A stretch of DNA of 64,000 bases from Planctomycetaceae bacterium (GCA_002726245.1 PBSM01000178.1:1-64000), one strand, 5' to 3'; positions 35,564 through 45,497 are shown, numbered from the stretch's first letter. Numbers and translations: made by a program. The notes: generated by a model from the sequence alone, not told the origin.

Positions 35564-37666
35564 TTACTCAGCCGCGACAGCCTCGACCGTCACCAACAAC
35601 GGCTTGGACGCATAGGTCGCCTTCATGACAAAGTTCAGGGAGACGTTCGCCATCACAGAGACTTGTTGTTTGGCGACTGTCGGTGCGTCCTTGGTGGCCG
35701 TCAACGTGATCTTGCCTTCTGCCGTCTTGCCGGTGAGCAACGTCTTGCTCTTGGGTTTGTCGAGCGTCACGCCTTGCGGCAGCGAACTTCCGTAGACGCT
35801 GTTCAGATGATTGTAGGTGACATCGAGCGTGACGTTCTTTTCAAAACCCTCTGCCCGTTCGATCTTGATGTCGATCTCTTTCGACTCGCCGGGCTTCAGC
35901 TTAACGTCGTATTCGCTCAGCGTTACGCCCACGATATCGCTTGGCTGACCGACCGACACCGTGTGCATCTCGGCCGGCCAATGTCCTCGGCCGCCGCCCG
36001 GCTGGTACGTCTCTTGATAGGGCTTCGCGCTCGCCTCAAGCAGCAATTCGCCGCCGTCCATTGGATGCTTCGCGGTGCCCGTGATCTGCACATTCGAGAT
36101 CGCCATTGCGGCATCTGCCTTGGCAGTCAGAACGATACAGCCATCCTGCCCTTTGCCGGCGAGAATGCGGCCGCAACTCGCTTCAACCCCGTTCGGCAAG
36201 CCACTAATTCCGAGTTGAATCTCACCGTCGAATCCATTCTTGCGCACGGTCCGCACGAACATTACGCCACTGGTCCCCGCCGTCAGTTGCGTCTTGTCCG
36301 TGTCGATATAGAGTTCGAAGTACGGCAAGCTTCGCGTCGCCTTGATGAAGTACACGAAATCCGAACCGCCACGCAGGTGCAAATCGCGGACCTCGATCAC
36401 ATAGATTCCATCGGCGGGGCCCGTCCAGTTCTCGACCCACGAATCGGCGAAGCCGCGTTTGCCAAGCCGCATGTCGTCGTTCAGAGCGAGTTGCTTGCCG
36501 TTGACGTCAAGGATGCGGAGGTGCGAATCGAGCGCCGACTGTTGCCGCCGGGCAAGCACTTCGAACGAGAACTGCTCGCCCTTCATGGCCGCGAACGAAT
36601 AGCAATCGATGTCGCTGTCGCTATCGACCCGCCCCGTAATGCCGACGGGAAGAGCAACCTGCTGGGCTGTCTCAGGTGTATTGTTCTCGGACTGCCGTTC
36701 CGTAAACACAGGCAGATCGCTGACAACGACTGGAGCGGGATTCGTGACGGCGGCACCCATCGGCAACTCCCACCACTGAGGCCCACTTGGTTTGTCGAGC
36801 GGAATGCTGACGAATGCCGCACGTTGGTCGGCCAATCGATAGCCGACGAACTCGAACTTCGTCTGCTGGCCGCGGCCGATCGCCATGGGATGGACGTTCG
36901 TAACGAAAGGCCGATCGTTGATCTCGATCGCATATTCCCAATACTGGTTCCCCTGGTAACGCACGTCGCGGATCTCCAGGAAGTACTCACCCGCCCGCTC
37001 GAATTTGTAGTCCATGAACGGATCGGCATAGAAGTAGTTGTCTGATGCCGCGAGTGTCGTGCCGTTCGCATCGCGGAGCGAGAGGATCGGATCGACGTGC
37101 TGCTGCAGGTCATGGATTCGATCCTGCAAGCGTTGCGAGCGGACGTGGAAGTTTAATGCCTGGCCCGCTTCGACCGTGAACTTGAAGTAATCGACATCCT
37201 CGGCCCGCTCAATGGCTCCACATACCGTCGCGGGAAGCGTGATCGCGTTTGCCTTGTCGCGAGTGTTGTTGTCACCGTCTTCCTTCGCCACGGCGTCGCG
37301 GGCGATGACAAGTTGACCAAGCGTGCTGACGCCGTTGGGCGTGCCAATGCGGAAGTCGCGGACACCCCCTTGGGCGTCGGGGGCGACTGTGAAGCGGACG
37401 TTCATCGTTTGCAGGTTGGGCTTCTCGCCTTCTTTGACCTCCGGATGGACGATCTCGCCCGTCACGCCTTCGCCGTTCACGAGGACATCGTATGCGCCGA
37501 GCATGGTGTAGCGCGACTTGATAGTGTGCTCGGACGTCTGGCCGACTTGAGCCGCGACCGGCGTGAGGCTCATCAGCATCGGGTAGGAGGTTTGCGCTCG
37601 ACTCGTTCGAGGAATCCCGAGGTACGATGCGAGAAGGACAGCGATGGTTAGCGTGATGTGTTTCAT
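35564..37666 (-). CDS. secreted pre-peptidase C-terminal (PPC) domain protein
   Basis: 700 residues. The start at 37666 (MKHITLTIAVLLASYLG) gives a signal peptide ending near residue 25; an in-frame start at 37765 lies in repeat sequence. At least two PPC-type beta-sandwich domains are visible (DVDYFKFTVEAGQALNFHV near 165-185; DIDCYSFAAMKGEQFSFEV near 370-390), plus Ig-like segments with KPGESKEIDIKIERA toward the C-terminus. No protease or other catalytic domain is apparent, so it may be a surface structural or binding protein. Same strand as the DUF1549 gene 37819-40320 and 153 bp downstream of it. Confidence 0.78.
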   Translation of the reverse strand: MKHITLTIAVLLASYLGIPRTSRAQTSYPMLMSLTPVAAQVGQTSEHTIKSRYTMLGAYDVLVNGEGVTGEIVHPEVKEGEKPNLQTMNVRFTVAPDAQGGVRDFRIGTPNGVSTLGQLVIARDAVAKEDGDNNTRDKANAITLPATVCGAIERAEDVDYFKFTVEAGQALNFHVRSQRLQDRIHDLQQHVDPILSLRDANGTTLAASDNYFYADPFMDYKFERAGEYFLEIRDVRYQGNQYWEYAIEINDRPFVTNVHPMAIGRGQQTKFEFVGYRLADQRAAFVSIPLDKPSGPQWWELPMGAAVTNPAPVVVSDLPVFTERQSENNTPETAQQVALPVGITGRVDSDSDIDCYSFAAMKGEQFSFEVLARRQQSALDSHLRILDVNGKQLALNDDMRLGKRGFADSWVENWTGPADGIYVIEVRDLHLRGGSDFVYFIKATRSLPYFELYIDTDKTQLTAGTSGVMFVRTVRKNGFDGEIQLGISGLPNGVEASCGRILAGKGQDGCIVLTAKADAAMAISNVQITGTAKHPMDGGELLLEASAKPYQETYQPGGGRGHWPAEMHTVSVGQPSDIVGVTLSEYDVKLKPGESKEIDIKIERAEGFEKNVTLDVTYNHLNSVYGSSLPQGVTLDKPKSKTLLTGKTAEGKITLTATKDAPTVAKQQVSVMANVSLNFVMKATYASKPLLVTVEAVAAE

Positions 37667-37706
37667 GGCAACTCGGCGGGCAGAGAGCAGTTTGCGAATG
37701 AATATG

Positions 37707-37788
37707 GAATATCGAGCAAGGAATGATGAATGTTGAACAACTCTCTTCTTCTTTGAGCTGATCATTGGACATTCCTTGCTCGATATTC
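37707..37788. repeat. inverted repeat, 19-bp perfect arms
   Basis: GAATATCGAGCAAGGAATG (37707-37725) and its exact inverse (37770-37788). It separates the PPC gene from the DUF1549 gene. Confidence 0.88.
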
Positions 37789-37818
37789 GATATTCAGATT
37801 CTCCACGACATTGTTACG

Positions 37819-40320
37819 TCATCGTACAAACAGAAACTGCTTCGAGTTAACCAGAACCCAAAGCAGATCTTCGTAGAACTCTTGGGGGTTGTTGCTTTCA
37901 GCGAGGAAGGCCGTGTTGCTGGCCTTTTCTTCGTCGGTTGGGTAACGGCTGAGTGCGGTCAAGTAAAGCTGTTCGATGATCTCGTCGGGAGACTCCTTCT
38001 CATCCGCGATCAGCGTGGCCAAGAGGCCGTTCTTGTCAGCGATCTTGGTGGCCACGATGTCACCGTTCAGTGTGTGCAGGGCTTGCGAAAGGCTTTCGTC
38101 CTGCGGTCGTTCGCACTCGCAAACACTCGCCCGGCGCGGCTTGGCAAACGTGTTGAGGAAGTAGTTCGGATACTCGGCATCCGGCAGCTCGATCGCGCGC
38201 GTGCCCGGCGGCAGATTGCGGAACTTCGTTTGCACGCCCGTCACCTGATCGATCGTGTCGAGCAGCGTTTCGGCGGAGAGCCGTTTCACTTTGAAGTGGC
38301 TGTAGAATCGATCGTCCGAGGCGTTGGACTCGGTCGGTTGTGAATCGAGCTGGTACAAACGCGACATCATGATCGTGCGAACCAAGTGCTTGAGGTCAAA
38401 GTGATGCTCGACGAAGTCCTTCGCCAGTGCATCCATCAACGCCACGTTGGTCGGTGGGTTCGTCGAACGCATGTCATCAACCTGCTCGACCAGGCCGCGG
38501 CCGAGTAAGTAAGAGACGTAGCGGTTGACAACCGATTTGGCAAAGTACTCGTTGCCGGGAGCCGTCAGCCACTCGGCCAACGCCAGCCGGCGGTCCAACG
38601 GATGATCGGTCGGTTCACCGTCCAGCGGCGTCGGCGGCATGTTCTTGCCGGTGCGAGGATGACGTGACTCGCCCGACGGCCGGACCATCACGACGGTCTC
38701 GCGTCCAAACAAACCAAACTCCTCGCTGTTCTTCGTGCCGACGCGCGAGAAGAACGCGGCAAAACCGTAGTAGTCGCCTTGGCTGTACTTCTCGAACGGA
38801 TGATGATGGCACTTGGCACATTCCATGCGGATGCCCAGGAACAACTGCGACGTCGATTCCGTGAGGTCGGCCGCGTTCTGATTGATGCGGAAATAGTTCG
38901 CTGGTCCGTTCGAATAGATCGAGCCTTTGCCGGTCACCAACTCGCGGACAAACTGATCGAACGGCTTGTTAGCCCGGAACGAGTCGCGAATCCAGTTGTG
39001 CAACGCCCACATTCCTTGTTCGCCAAGCTTGGTGCTTGTGTTGCGGATCAGATCGGACCATTTCAGCGTCCAGAAGGCGGAATACGGTTCGTTGTAAGTA
39101 TCGAGATTCGGATCACCGGTCAGCCCCAACAACCGGTCGATCAACTGCTCCCGCTTGTTCGGTTCCTGCGACTTGATGAAGGCGACGGTTTCGTCCACGC
39201 TCGGCAGCGTCCCGATGCAATCAAGAAACGCCCGCCGCACAAACGTCGCATCATCGCAGAGCGGCGACGGCTCGATGCCCAACTCGCGGAACTTGTTGGC
39301 CGCCAATTCGTCGATGAAGTTGTTGCTCTGCCAGCCGGCCAACTCGACCGAATCGCTGTACGGCACCACGAACGTTACGGTCTGTGCATAATCCTCGAAG
39401 CGGACCATCACGGGGGCTTGGCCTTTGCCAACCGCCGTGACTAATCCTAGCCGACTCACACTCAGCAGCCCTTCGTCCATCGAATCGAACTTGGCCCAGG
39501 CCGTTACGTCGCGTGTGCTGCCGTCGCTGTAGGTGGCTGCGACGCGGAGTTGTTGCGTCGCTCCTGGACCCGCGACGCGGCGGGGCGGAGTGACCTTGAT
39601 GGCGGTCGGCGTGGCCGCCTCCTTGTTGGGAGCGGGCGCTCCGTTCTTCACCCAGGCGACGAGCATCTGATGATCGACCGAGCCGTTCGCGATACGTCGG
39701 CCACCGCCATGCGCGACCTTCATGATCGACTTCTGTACAAACAAGCTCCTGGCCGGGTCGAGGTAATCTACGCGCCGGCCAAGCCGATCGCGCACGACTG
39801 CTTCGCGGTCGAAGGCCGCATCGAAACCGAAGAGCGACATTTTGAAGCCACCTTTGCCAAACTGGCTCGCATGGCACCCGCCTTGTGTGCAGCCGGCCTT
39901 GTAGAGGATCGGGCCGACTTCCGCGCGATAGCGTACGACGGGAGGATTCGCGACGCCGCCTACTTCAACGGGGATCTCCTTGCTCGCATCGGCTGCAGTC
40001 ACCTTCAACGTCGCAGCACCGTCGCCCACCGCCAACAACACACCCGCCTTATCGACCGTGAAGACGCTTGGGTCCGACGACTCGTAGGTCACCGCGTGGG
40101 TGAGATCATCGCTGCGGTCGTTCACGCTTCCATCCGCGGCGGATCTGGTCACGGCAACTTGGACTCGCGCGAAGTTGCCCTGCAATTGAATCGTGTCGGG
40201 CGCGACTTGGAACGGATCAGCCGCAGAAACTGTTTGGGCCGCGGCAAGCAGAATGATCGCGAGGCTTACGCCAAGCAGGGAGTTCGTTCCAAAGCGACAA
40301 TCTTTGCTCGGAGACAACAA
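37819..40320 (-). CDS. secreted Ig-like/cytochrome-type DUF1549-DUF1553 protein
   Basis: 833 residues if TTG 40320 is used: GGAGG lies exactly 8 nt upstream and the N-terminus is then a signal peptide (NSLLGVSLAIILLAAAQTVSA). Longer in-frame starts (40434, 40530) place this hydrophobic segment about 50-80 residues inside. Domains: BIG2-like Ig domain (about 45-130, TYESSDPSVFTVDKAGVL); C-x4-CH motif CTQGGCH (about 145); a second BIG2-like domain (TYSDGSTRDVTAWAKF); DUF1549 with MECAKCHHHPFEKYSQGDYYG; DUF1553. It is divergent from the DUF1501 gene at 40579, the likely functional partner. Confidence 0.87.
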   Translation of the reverse strand: MLSPSKDCRFGTNSLLGVSLAIILLAAAQTVSAADPFQVAPDTIQLQGNFARVQVAVTRSAADGSVNDRSDDLTHAVTYESSDPSVFTVDKAGVLLAVGDGAATLKVTAADASKEIPVEVGGVANPPVVRYRAEVGPILYKAGCTQGGCHASQFGKGGFKMSLFGFDAAFDREAVVRDRLGRRVDYLDPARSLFVQKSIMKVAHGGGRRIANGSVDHQMLVAWVKNGAPAPNKEAATPTAIKVTPPRRVAGPGATQQLRVAATYSDGSTRDVTAWAKFDSMDEGLLSVSRLGLVTAVGKGQAPVMVRFEDYAQTVTFVVPYSDSVELAGWQSNNFIDELAANKFRELGIEPSPLCDDATFVRRAFLDCIGTLPSVDETVAFIKSQEPNKREQLIDRLLGLTGDPNLDTYNEPYSAFWTLKWSDLIRNTSTKLGEQGMWALHNWIRDSFRANKPFDQFVRELVTGKGSIYSNGPANYFRINQNAADLTESTSQLFLGIRMECAKCHHHPFEKYSQGDYYGFAAFFSRVGTKNSEEFGLFGRETVVMVRPSGESRHPRTGKNMPPTPLDGEPTDHPLDRRLALAEWLTAPGNEYFAKSVVNRYVSYLLGRGLVEQVDDMRSTNPPTNVALMDALAKDFVEHHFDLKHLVRTIMMSRLYQLDSQPTESNASDDRFYSHFKVKRLSAETLLDTIDQVTGVQTKFRNLPPGTRAIELPDAEYPNYFLNTFAKPRRASVCECERPQDESLSQALHTLNGDIVATKIADKNGLLATLIADEKESPDEIIEQLYLTALSRYPTDEEKASNTAFLAESNNPQEFYEDLLWVLVNSKQFLFVR

Positions 40321-40578
40321 TGGTCGATCCTCCAAACGGGATGTCTCGGGTGTGCCAAGCGTCACGCCGGCATGGCAACAGCTTGGAGTTAGGTGGGATG
40401 CGGTGCCGTGGAGTAGGTCTGCAACCGCGACCATCAGTATGACGACTCGACGTACGAAATGCCATAGGAATGGATCAATTTGCGTTGATCCGTGTGCCGA
40501 AATTGTTATGATGAAGGGGCATTCCAACACGATTTCCCGCCCTGCAACACGCCTTCACGCACTGCCGAGGACATCACC

Positions 40579-41886
40579 ATGTTCAACATCACCAACGGCG
40601 AAGGACTTTCTCGCCGCAGCTTCCTTCAAGTTGGCGCACTGGCTGGACTGGGCGTTTCGCTGCCGCATGCGTTAGCCCAGAAGAGGGCATTGGCCGCCGC
40701 GGGACGTTCCACGTCGGATGTGAACTGTATCTTGATTTGGACGCGCGGCGGAACAAGCCATCACGATACGTTTGATCCGAAGCCGGACGCGCCTGTCTCC
40801 GTGAAAGGTGAATTCGGTGTGATCGATACGGCCATCCCTGGTGTCAAGTTCACCGAGGTCTGTCCGAATATGGCAAAAGAAGCAAACCGATTCGGCCTGT
40901 TGCGTGGATGGAATCCGCGAAACGGGAGTCACGGCTCGGCCGATCAGTGGGTCATGTCGGGCCGCCGATTCAATCCGGCCGTGGCCTATCCGACCTATGG
41001 TTCGGTGGTCAGCTACCACCACGGTTTTAAGTCGGCGATGCCGCCATTCATCCAGCTTGGCGATAATGTGGACCATCGTTTCGGCGGAGGACTGGCCGGC
41101 GTTCTCGGACATGCGAACAACGCCTTCAAGATCCTGGCCGATCCGAACCAGGACAAGTTCACGGTCCGCGACATCACGCCGCCGAGCGGAATCACGATGG
41201 AGCGGGTTGAGCGCCGTCGCAAGATGCTCGCCGTGGCAGATAAGCTGCAACGCACAACGGAGATCCAGCCTGCGGCCTTCAGCGCGGTTGATGAGCAATT
41301 CGAGACGGCGTTGAACATGATCACTGCGGTGGAAACAAAGAAAGCGTTCGAAATCGGGACGGAAGACGACAAGCTGCGTGAAGCTTATGGCAAAAACAAG
41401 TTCGGTCAAAGCTGCCTGTTGGCTCGGCGCTTGATCGAAACCGGCGTGCGTTTCGTGACCGTGACCGATGGCGGTTGGGACACGCACCAGAACAACTTCA
41501 AGTCGCTCAAAGACAGCCGCATGCCGCCAGTCGATAAGGCGTTGCCACAGTTGCTGATTGACCTGGAACAACGCGGGATGCTCGACACGACACTCGTTTG
41601 CTGGCTGACCGACTTCGGTCGTACACCCAACATCAACTCTGCCAGTGGCCGCGACCATTGGGCCACCGCCGGCTTTGCGGTCATGGCCGGCGCCGGCATC
41701 CCCAATGGTGTCTTGGGCACAACCGACGATCAAGGCGGGTTCGTCACTCACAATGAGTATTGGAGCGACGACATTGCCCACACCATCTACACGAAGCTCG
41801 GCATCCCCACCGAATTGATTGCTTTTGCTCCCGACGGCCGCCCCGTGATCCTCTTGGAAGGCAAGCCGATCCGCGAGTGGTTGTAA
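40579..41886 (+). CDS. Tat-exported DUF1501 protein
   Basis: 435 residues; GAGGA precedes ATG 40579. Twin-arginine signal LSRRSFLQVGALAGLGVSL at residues 10-28. DUF1501 core: LIWTRGGTSHHDTFDPKP, NGSHGSADQWVMSGRRFNP, WLTDFGRTPNINSASGRDHW and the closing AHTIYTKLGIP. Paralogue of 33923-35365 but divergent rather than downstream of its DUF1549 partner. The spacing to that gene (258 bp, no repeat noticed) should hold both promoters. Enzymatic role unknown. Confidence 0.9.
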   Translation: MFNITNGEGLSRRSFLQVGALAGLGVSLPHALAQKRALAAAGRSTSDVNCILIWTRGGTSHHDTFDPKPDAPVSVKGEFGVIDTAIPGVKFTEVCPNMAKEANRFGLLRGWNPRNGSHGSADQWVMSGRRFNPAVAYPTYGSVVSYHHGFKSAMPPFIQLGDNVDHRFGGGLAGVLGHANNAFKILADPNQDKFTVRDITPPSGITMERVERRRKMLAVADKLQRTTEIQPAAFSAVDEQFETALNMITAVETKKAFEIGTEDDKLREAYGKNKFGQSCLLARRLIETGVRFVTVTDGGWDTHQNNFKSLKDSRMPPVDKALPQLLIDLEQRGMLDTTLVCWLTDFGRTPNINSASGRDHWATAGFAVMAGAGIPNGVLGTTDDQGGFVTHNEYWSDDIAHTIYTKLGIPTELIAFAPDGRPVILLEGKPIREWL

Positions 41887-42003
41887 GTGAGTCACAAGGC
41901 ATGGTCGTTGACGATCGACCCGCCGTCGTTCGTGTGTCCTCATGGCGGCGACGCTGTTCCGAGAACTCCGATCGAGTTCTTTTTAAGGAGAAAGGTAGTT
42001 GCG

Positions 42004-43956
42004 ATGAGAATTGTTCTGTGCACAGCCCCTGCCGTGTTCTTGTTTTCGGTTGTCTGCATGAATCCCTTGTCGGCTTGGGCTGACGAATACACACATCAGC
42101 TCGCCGAGCGGGACGCTGTTCAGAAGGGGGTGGATTTTCTCGTCCACGGAAGTGTGGATTGGGTTCGAAAGCATGGGTGCTTCGCCTGTCATGCCAATGG
42201 CCTGGGCGCGTTTGTCACCGGCCTCAGCTCGCGAAATGGATACGTGGTCAACCAGCATGAATACGACACAAACGCCCGCTTCGTCTCGGCCCATCCAGAA
42301 TCCGAAGGGGACGGCGACGCGCCAGATGGACATCAACCCATCGGAACTCTGGCATGCCAGAAATGCCATTTCATCCAGGGCGGGAACAGAAAGGTATCGC
42401 TGACGGCTGTCATCGGCACAGGACTTGCCTTCGGCGGGCAGAGCGTCTCGAAGGGCTACGCCGAGCAGACGGGCAATATGGCGCAGCTCTTGCTTGATGT
42501 GCGATCGGAGAAGGGAAAGTGGACACCCGATTATCAAAGCCCCGTGATTATCACCGGCGACGTCATGACGAGCGCTCTGTGCGCTGTCATGCTCAAGGAA
42601 TCAGCGTCACTCGTCCCCGACGGCAACGAGTTCTCTAAAGCCATCCGGGGGTGGCACAAGTCTCTGGACACATCGGCCTTGACCAAGACCGCTGATATTG
42701 CCTTTGCCTTGCTGGGAACAGCCTCGTCTGGGGCCGGCGGATCGGATGTGAATGGCTTGGAAACCACTCTGTTCGAGCTTCAGAATTCGGACGGTGGCTG
42801 GCCGGCGCAGCAAGGAGAAGAGAGCAACATCATCGCCACCGGTCAGACGCTACTCGCGTTCGCGGCTGGTGGCCTGTCGCGCGATGAGCCACATGTGGGC
42901 GCGGCGATCGACTTTCTTTCCGGACGCCAGAGAGAGGACGGCACTTGGGTGCCTGTGGGCGAAGGAAAGGACTACGGCAAGTTCCCACAAACGTACACCA
43001 GAACGGCCTGGGCCATCGCAGGCCTCTCTAGCATTCTCGACATGCATGGCCTGCTCGCGAAGCGCTCCGAGGTGATCAGGGAACTGGAGCACGAGTTGCG
43101 AGACGGGCAGGACGACGAGAAACTGCATCGACTGGCCCGCGCCCTACTGCTACTGCAGGACGCGGCCGGGGCTGTCAAGACTTACGAACAACTGATCGCC
43201 CGGTCTCCTCAGATGCCGACGTTCCGGCTGGAACTGGCACGGACCTACCTTTCAACGGGCGACAGAAAGAAAGCCGCCGCTGCGTACCAAGAAGCCCTCA
43301 AAACGGATTTGCCAACCGACACCAGAGTGTCTGTCCTGCTAACGACGGCCGAGTGCTTGGAAGAGATGGGCGAAAACAAGGACGCGGCTGCGATCTATCT
43401 TCAATTGGCCAATCCAAAAGGCCCTCTACCTCTGGCGCGTTCCCGGCGCCTGCTTTCCAAGGTCGTTGCACTCGACACCGATCCGAAGCTCTGGTCGCGA
43501 TACGGAATCGTCACCGAGTGGGAGGTTTGTGGGCCGTATCCCAACGAAGGCGACGACGGATTCACCAAGGCACACGCTCCCGAGAAGGGAGAACAGAGCC
43601 CGTGGCAGAAGTTCGTTTCGGACGATCCCGCCGGACTGCTTGACCTTTCGGAAGCTACCAAGGAAGCAAAGGACACTTGCGGCTACGCGAGGTTACGCGT
43701 TTCCAGCCCCGCCGAGCAACAGGCCCAACTTCGTCTGGGCAGCGACGGTTCGGTCGCTGTGTGGCTGAACGGCAAGGAAGTGCATCGCAAACAGGCGGCA
43801 CGTGCGATCGCGTTTGATCAAGACAAAGTTGACGTAACGATTCCCAAGGGCCGCTCTACATTGATCGTTAAGGTTGGCCAGAACAAAGAAAATGGGCGGC
43901 TCGTGTTCCGCCTGACGGATCGGAATGGAGAGCCTTTGAATGACGTAGAGAGGTGA
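42004..43956 (+). CDS. di-heme cytochrome/terpenoid-toroid/TPR/sugar-binding composite protein
   Basis: 650-residue exported protein; AAGGAG lies before ATG 42004 and a signal peptide ends near ADE (residue 25). Heme motifs CFACH (C59) and CQKCH (C118) are in the N-terminal part. Residues about 60-370 also show toroid repeats of the prenyltransferase/squalene-oxidase type (LFELQNSDGGWPAQQGEE, GRQREDGTWVPV). Residues about 385-490 contain TPR-like repeats (YEQLIARSPQMPTFRLELA, AAAYQEALKT). The last 120 residues form a beta-sandwich with VAVWLNGKEVHRKQ. The combination is unfamiliar to me. An in-frame start at 41887 adds 39 unlikely residues. It follows the DUF1501 gene closely, so an operon is possible. 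Confidence 0.8.
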   Translation: MRIVLCTAPAVFLFSVVCMNPLSAWADEYTHQLAERDAVQKGVDFLVHGSVDWVRKHGCFACHANGLGAFVTGLSSRNGYVVNQHEYDTNARFVSAHPESEGDGDAPDGHQPIGTLACQKCHFIQGGNRKVSLTAVIGTGLAFGGQSVSKGYAEQTGNMAQLLLDVRSEKGKWTPDYQSPVIITGDVMTSALCAVMLKESASLVPDGNEFSKAIRGWHKSLDTSALTKTADIAFALLGTASSGAGGSDVNGLETTLFELQNSDGGWPAQQGEESNIIATGQTLLAFAAGGLSRDEPHVGAAIDFLSGRQREDGTWVPVGEGKDYGKFPQTYTRTAWAIAGLSSILDMHGLLAKRSEVIRELEHELRDGQDDEKLHRLARALLLLQDAAGAVKTYEQLIARSPQMPTFRLELARTYLSTGDRKKAAAAYQEALKTDLPTDTRVSVLLTTAECLEEMGENKDAAAIYLQLANPKGPLPLARSRRLLSKVVALDTDPKLWSRYGIVTEWEVCGPYPNEGDDGFTKAHAPEKGEQSPWQKFVSDDPAGLLDLSEATKEAKDTCGYARLRVSSPAEQQAQLRLGSDGSVAVWLNGKEVHRKQAARAIAFDQDKVDVTIPKGRSTLIVKVGQNKENGRLVFRLTDRNGEPLNDVER

Positions 43957-44035
43957 TCTGCCCGGCGGTTGCTTGTTGCGGCCTGCATCTCAAGCGGCGA
44001 TTAGTGCCGTGTCAAAACGGAAATGACGGGTTCAT

Positions 44036-44103
44036 ACAAGCACGAAGCGCAAGCGAGTGAGTCCGCGTCCGTCAAAACTCACTCGCTTGCGCTTCGCGCC
44101 TGT
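44036..44103. repeat. hairpin repeat, 27-bp arms
   Basis: Arms 44036-44062 and 44077-44103 (core CGAAGCGCAAGCGAGTGAGT) pair with two mismatches, loop 14 nt, between convergent genes. Confidence 0.88.
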
Positions 44104-44155
44104 ATTTGCCAACAATCCGTCCGTCGAGATTTTACACGATACTAGGCGAAACATC

Positions 44156-45244
44156 TCAAACGCGAATCGGATACGTTCCGTACTTGGCCACCGCCTCGAT
44201 CATGGCTATGTAGTTGTCGAACGGCACGTACTCCGGCACGGAGTTGGACGAGCCACAACAGTAGCCGCCACCGGGCCCAACAGAGCGGATTCGCGTTTTC
44301 ACTTCCTCCTCAACCTCTTCCGGAGTTCCCAGGGTGAGCGTCGAGTCGAGATCGATGTTGCCACACAAGCAGAGCCGCCCCGCATACATGCTTTTCACTT
44401 TGTCGATATCCGTCGATGCTCGCTCGCACGGGTGCAGCGCGTGGAAGCCGCATTCAATCAGGTCGTCGATCACATCGTAGACGCGGCCGTCGGAGTGATA
44501 GATATACGGAAGACCGCGGCCGCGCACCAAGTCGCCGATCTGCTTGTTCCATGGAAACACCTTTTCTCGGAGGACCTTCGGATTGACCATGAACCCGGTC
44601 GTGTAGCCGAGGTCGTCCGGCATGCAGATGGCACCCACGCAGTCGAGCTGCAGCAAGTTTTTCACGGTGCCTGTCTGGATCTCGCCGATCCGTTGGATCA
44701 ACCGCGAGGCGACTTGCGAACCTTCGGCCAGCGCGATGCAAAAGGACTCCAAGCCCATGAACATCCACGACGCGGTGAAGACGGCCCCGACGTTGACGAT
44801 GACTTTGGCCTCGTTCGGCAGTAGCTTGCCAAGACGTTCGACCGAATCGTAATTGAAACCGTCCGGATCAGGCCAGTCGTAGTTGTCCAGCGATGCTTCG
44901 TCCTGGATGATTCCCTCACCCTCTTCCGCCCACATCCGCGTGCTGACTTCTTCCTGGAAAGGGTTGTATTGGGCTTGTGTCGGTTTGAGCACGCTGGTCT
45001 GAACCGGTCTGGCACCCATTAGCCCGCTCTCTTCCCCGCGGGTGGTCTGCCGGATGCCGATGGTCAGCGGTGCGAAATCGTAACCCGCCTTCATGAAGAA
45101 CTCGGCTTCCGCCTCCAGACTGTCCGCGGGTTTGCCCAGGAACTGACGCTTGATGTCTTCGTCCACCGAAATTTCAAAGGGCGGAACACGTTTTGGCTCG
45201 CCCTGGCACAGGAGTGCCTTTCTCAGATTGTCAAAGTCCGGCAT
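44156..45244 (-). CDS. uroporphyrinogen decarboxylase-family protein with an HxD variant site
   Basis: 362 residues; GGAGAG precedes ATG 45244. UroD-type TIM barrel, no signal peptide, cytoplasmic. Where the two other homologues in this window have HICG, this one reads YHSDG (IYHSDGRVYDVIDD), while cysteines remain near the C-terminus (GGGYCCGSSN). The missing HxC cysteine suggests a different metal site, so methyltransferase activity should not be assumed. Also visible are LCLCGNIDLDSTLTLGTPEEV and the substrate-loop region EISVDEDIKRQFLGK. Its reaction is unknown. Confidence 0.78.
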   Translation of the reverse strand: MPDFDNLRKALLCQGEPKRVPPFEISVDEDIKRQFLGKPADSLEAEAEFFMKAGYDFAPLTIGIRQTTRGEESGLMGARPVQTSVLKPTQAQYNPFQEEVSTRMWAEEGEGIIQDEASLDNYDWPDPDGFNYDSVERLGKLLPNEAKVIVNVGAVFTASWMFMGLESFCIALAEGSQVASRLIQRIGEIQTGTVKNLLQLDCVGAICMPDDLGYTTGFMVNPKVLREKVFPWNKQIGDLVRGRGLPYIYHSDGRVYDVIDDLIECGFHALHPCERASTDIDKVKSMYAGRLCLCGNIDLDSTLTLGTPEEVEEEVKTRIRSVGPGGGYCCGSSNSVPEYVPFDNYIAMIEAVAKYGTYPIRV

Positions 45245-45497
45245 CGTTCTCTCCGTGCATTTTGGTTAGAAGCGGCGCATCGATCAGGTTTGACGTTGCA
45301 CAGTTTGAGAGCAAGCATCGGTTTGGGTCATGACAGTTTCTCTGGCCGAGTCACGTAGGTTGTTCAACGTCATCAAAACAAGTTAGAGTATAGTGCGTTT
45401 AGATGGTATTATCACGTGCAACAGCTCTTGCCGTGGGTGGGTTGCCAGCGCGCAGCCGCTGGTCGCTTTCCGTGTCATGTCGTCGAAGGACTCCTTG

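Noticed and set aside
35459-37045. Long plus-strand frame opposite the PPC-domain gene
   Set aside because: Antisense shadow; the minus frame has a signal peptide and PPC motifs.
40672-41943. 423-codon minus-strand frame opposite the second DUF1501 gene
   Set aside because: Antisense shadow of a gene with Tat signal and conserved DUF1501 blocks.
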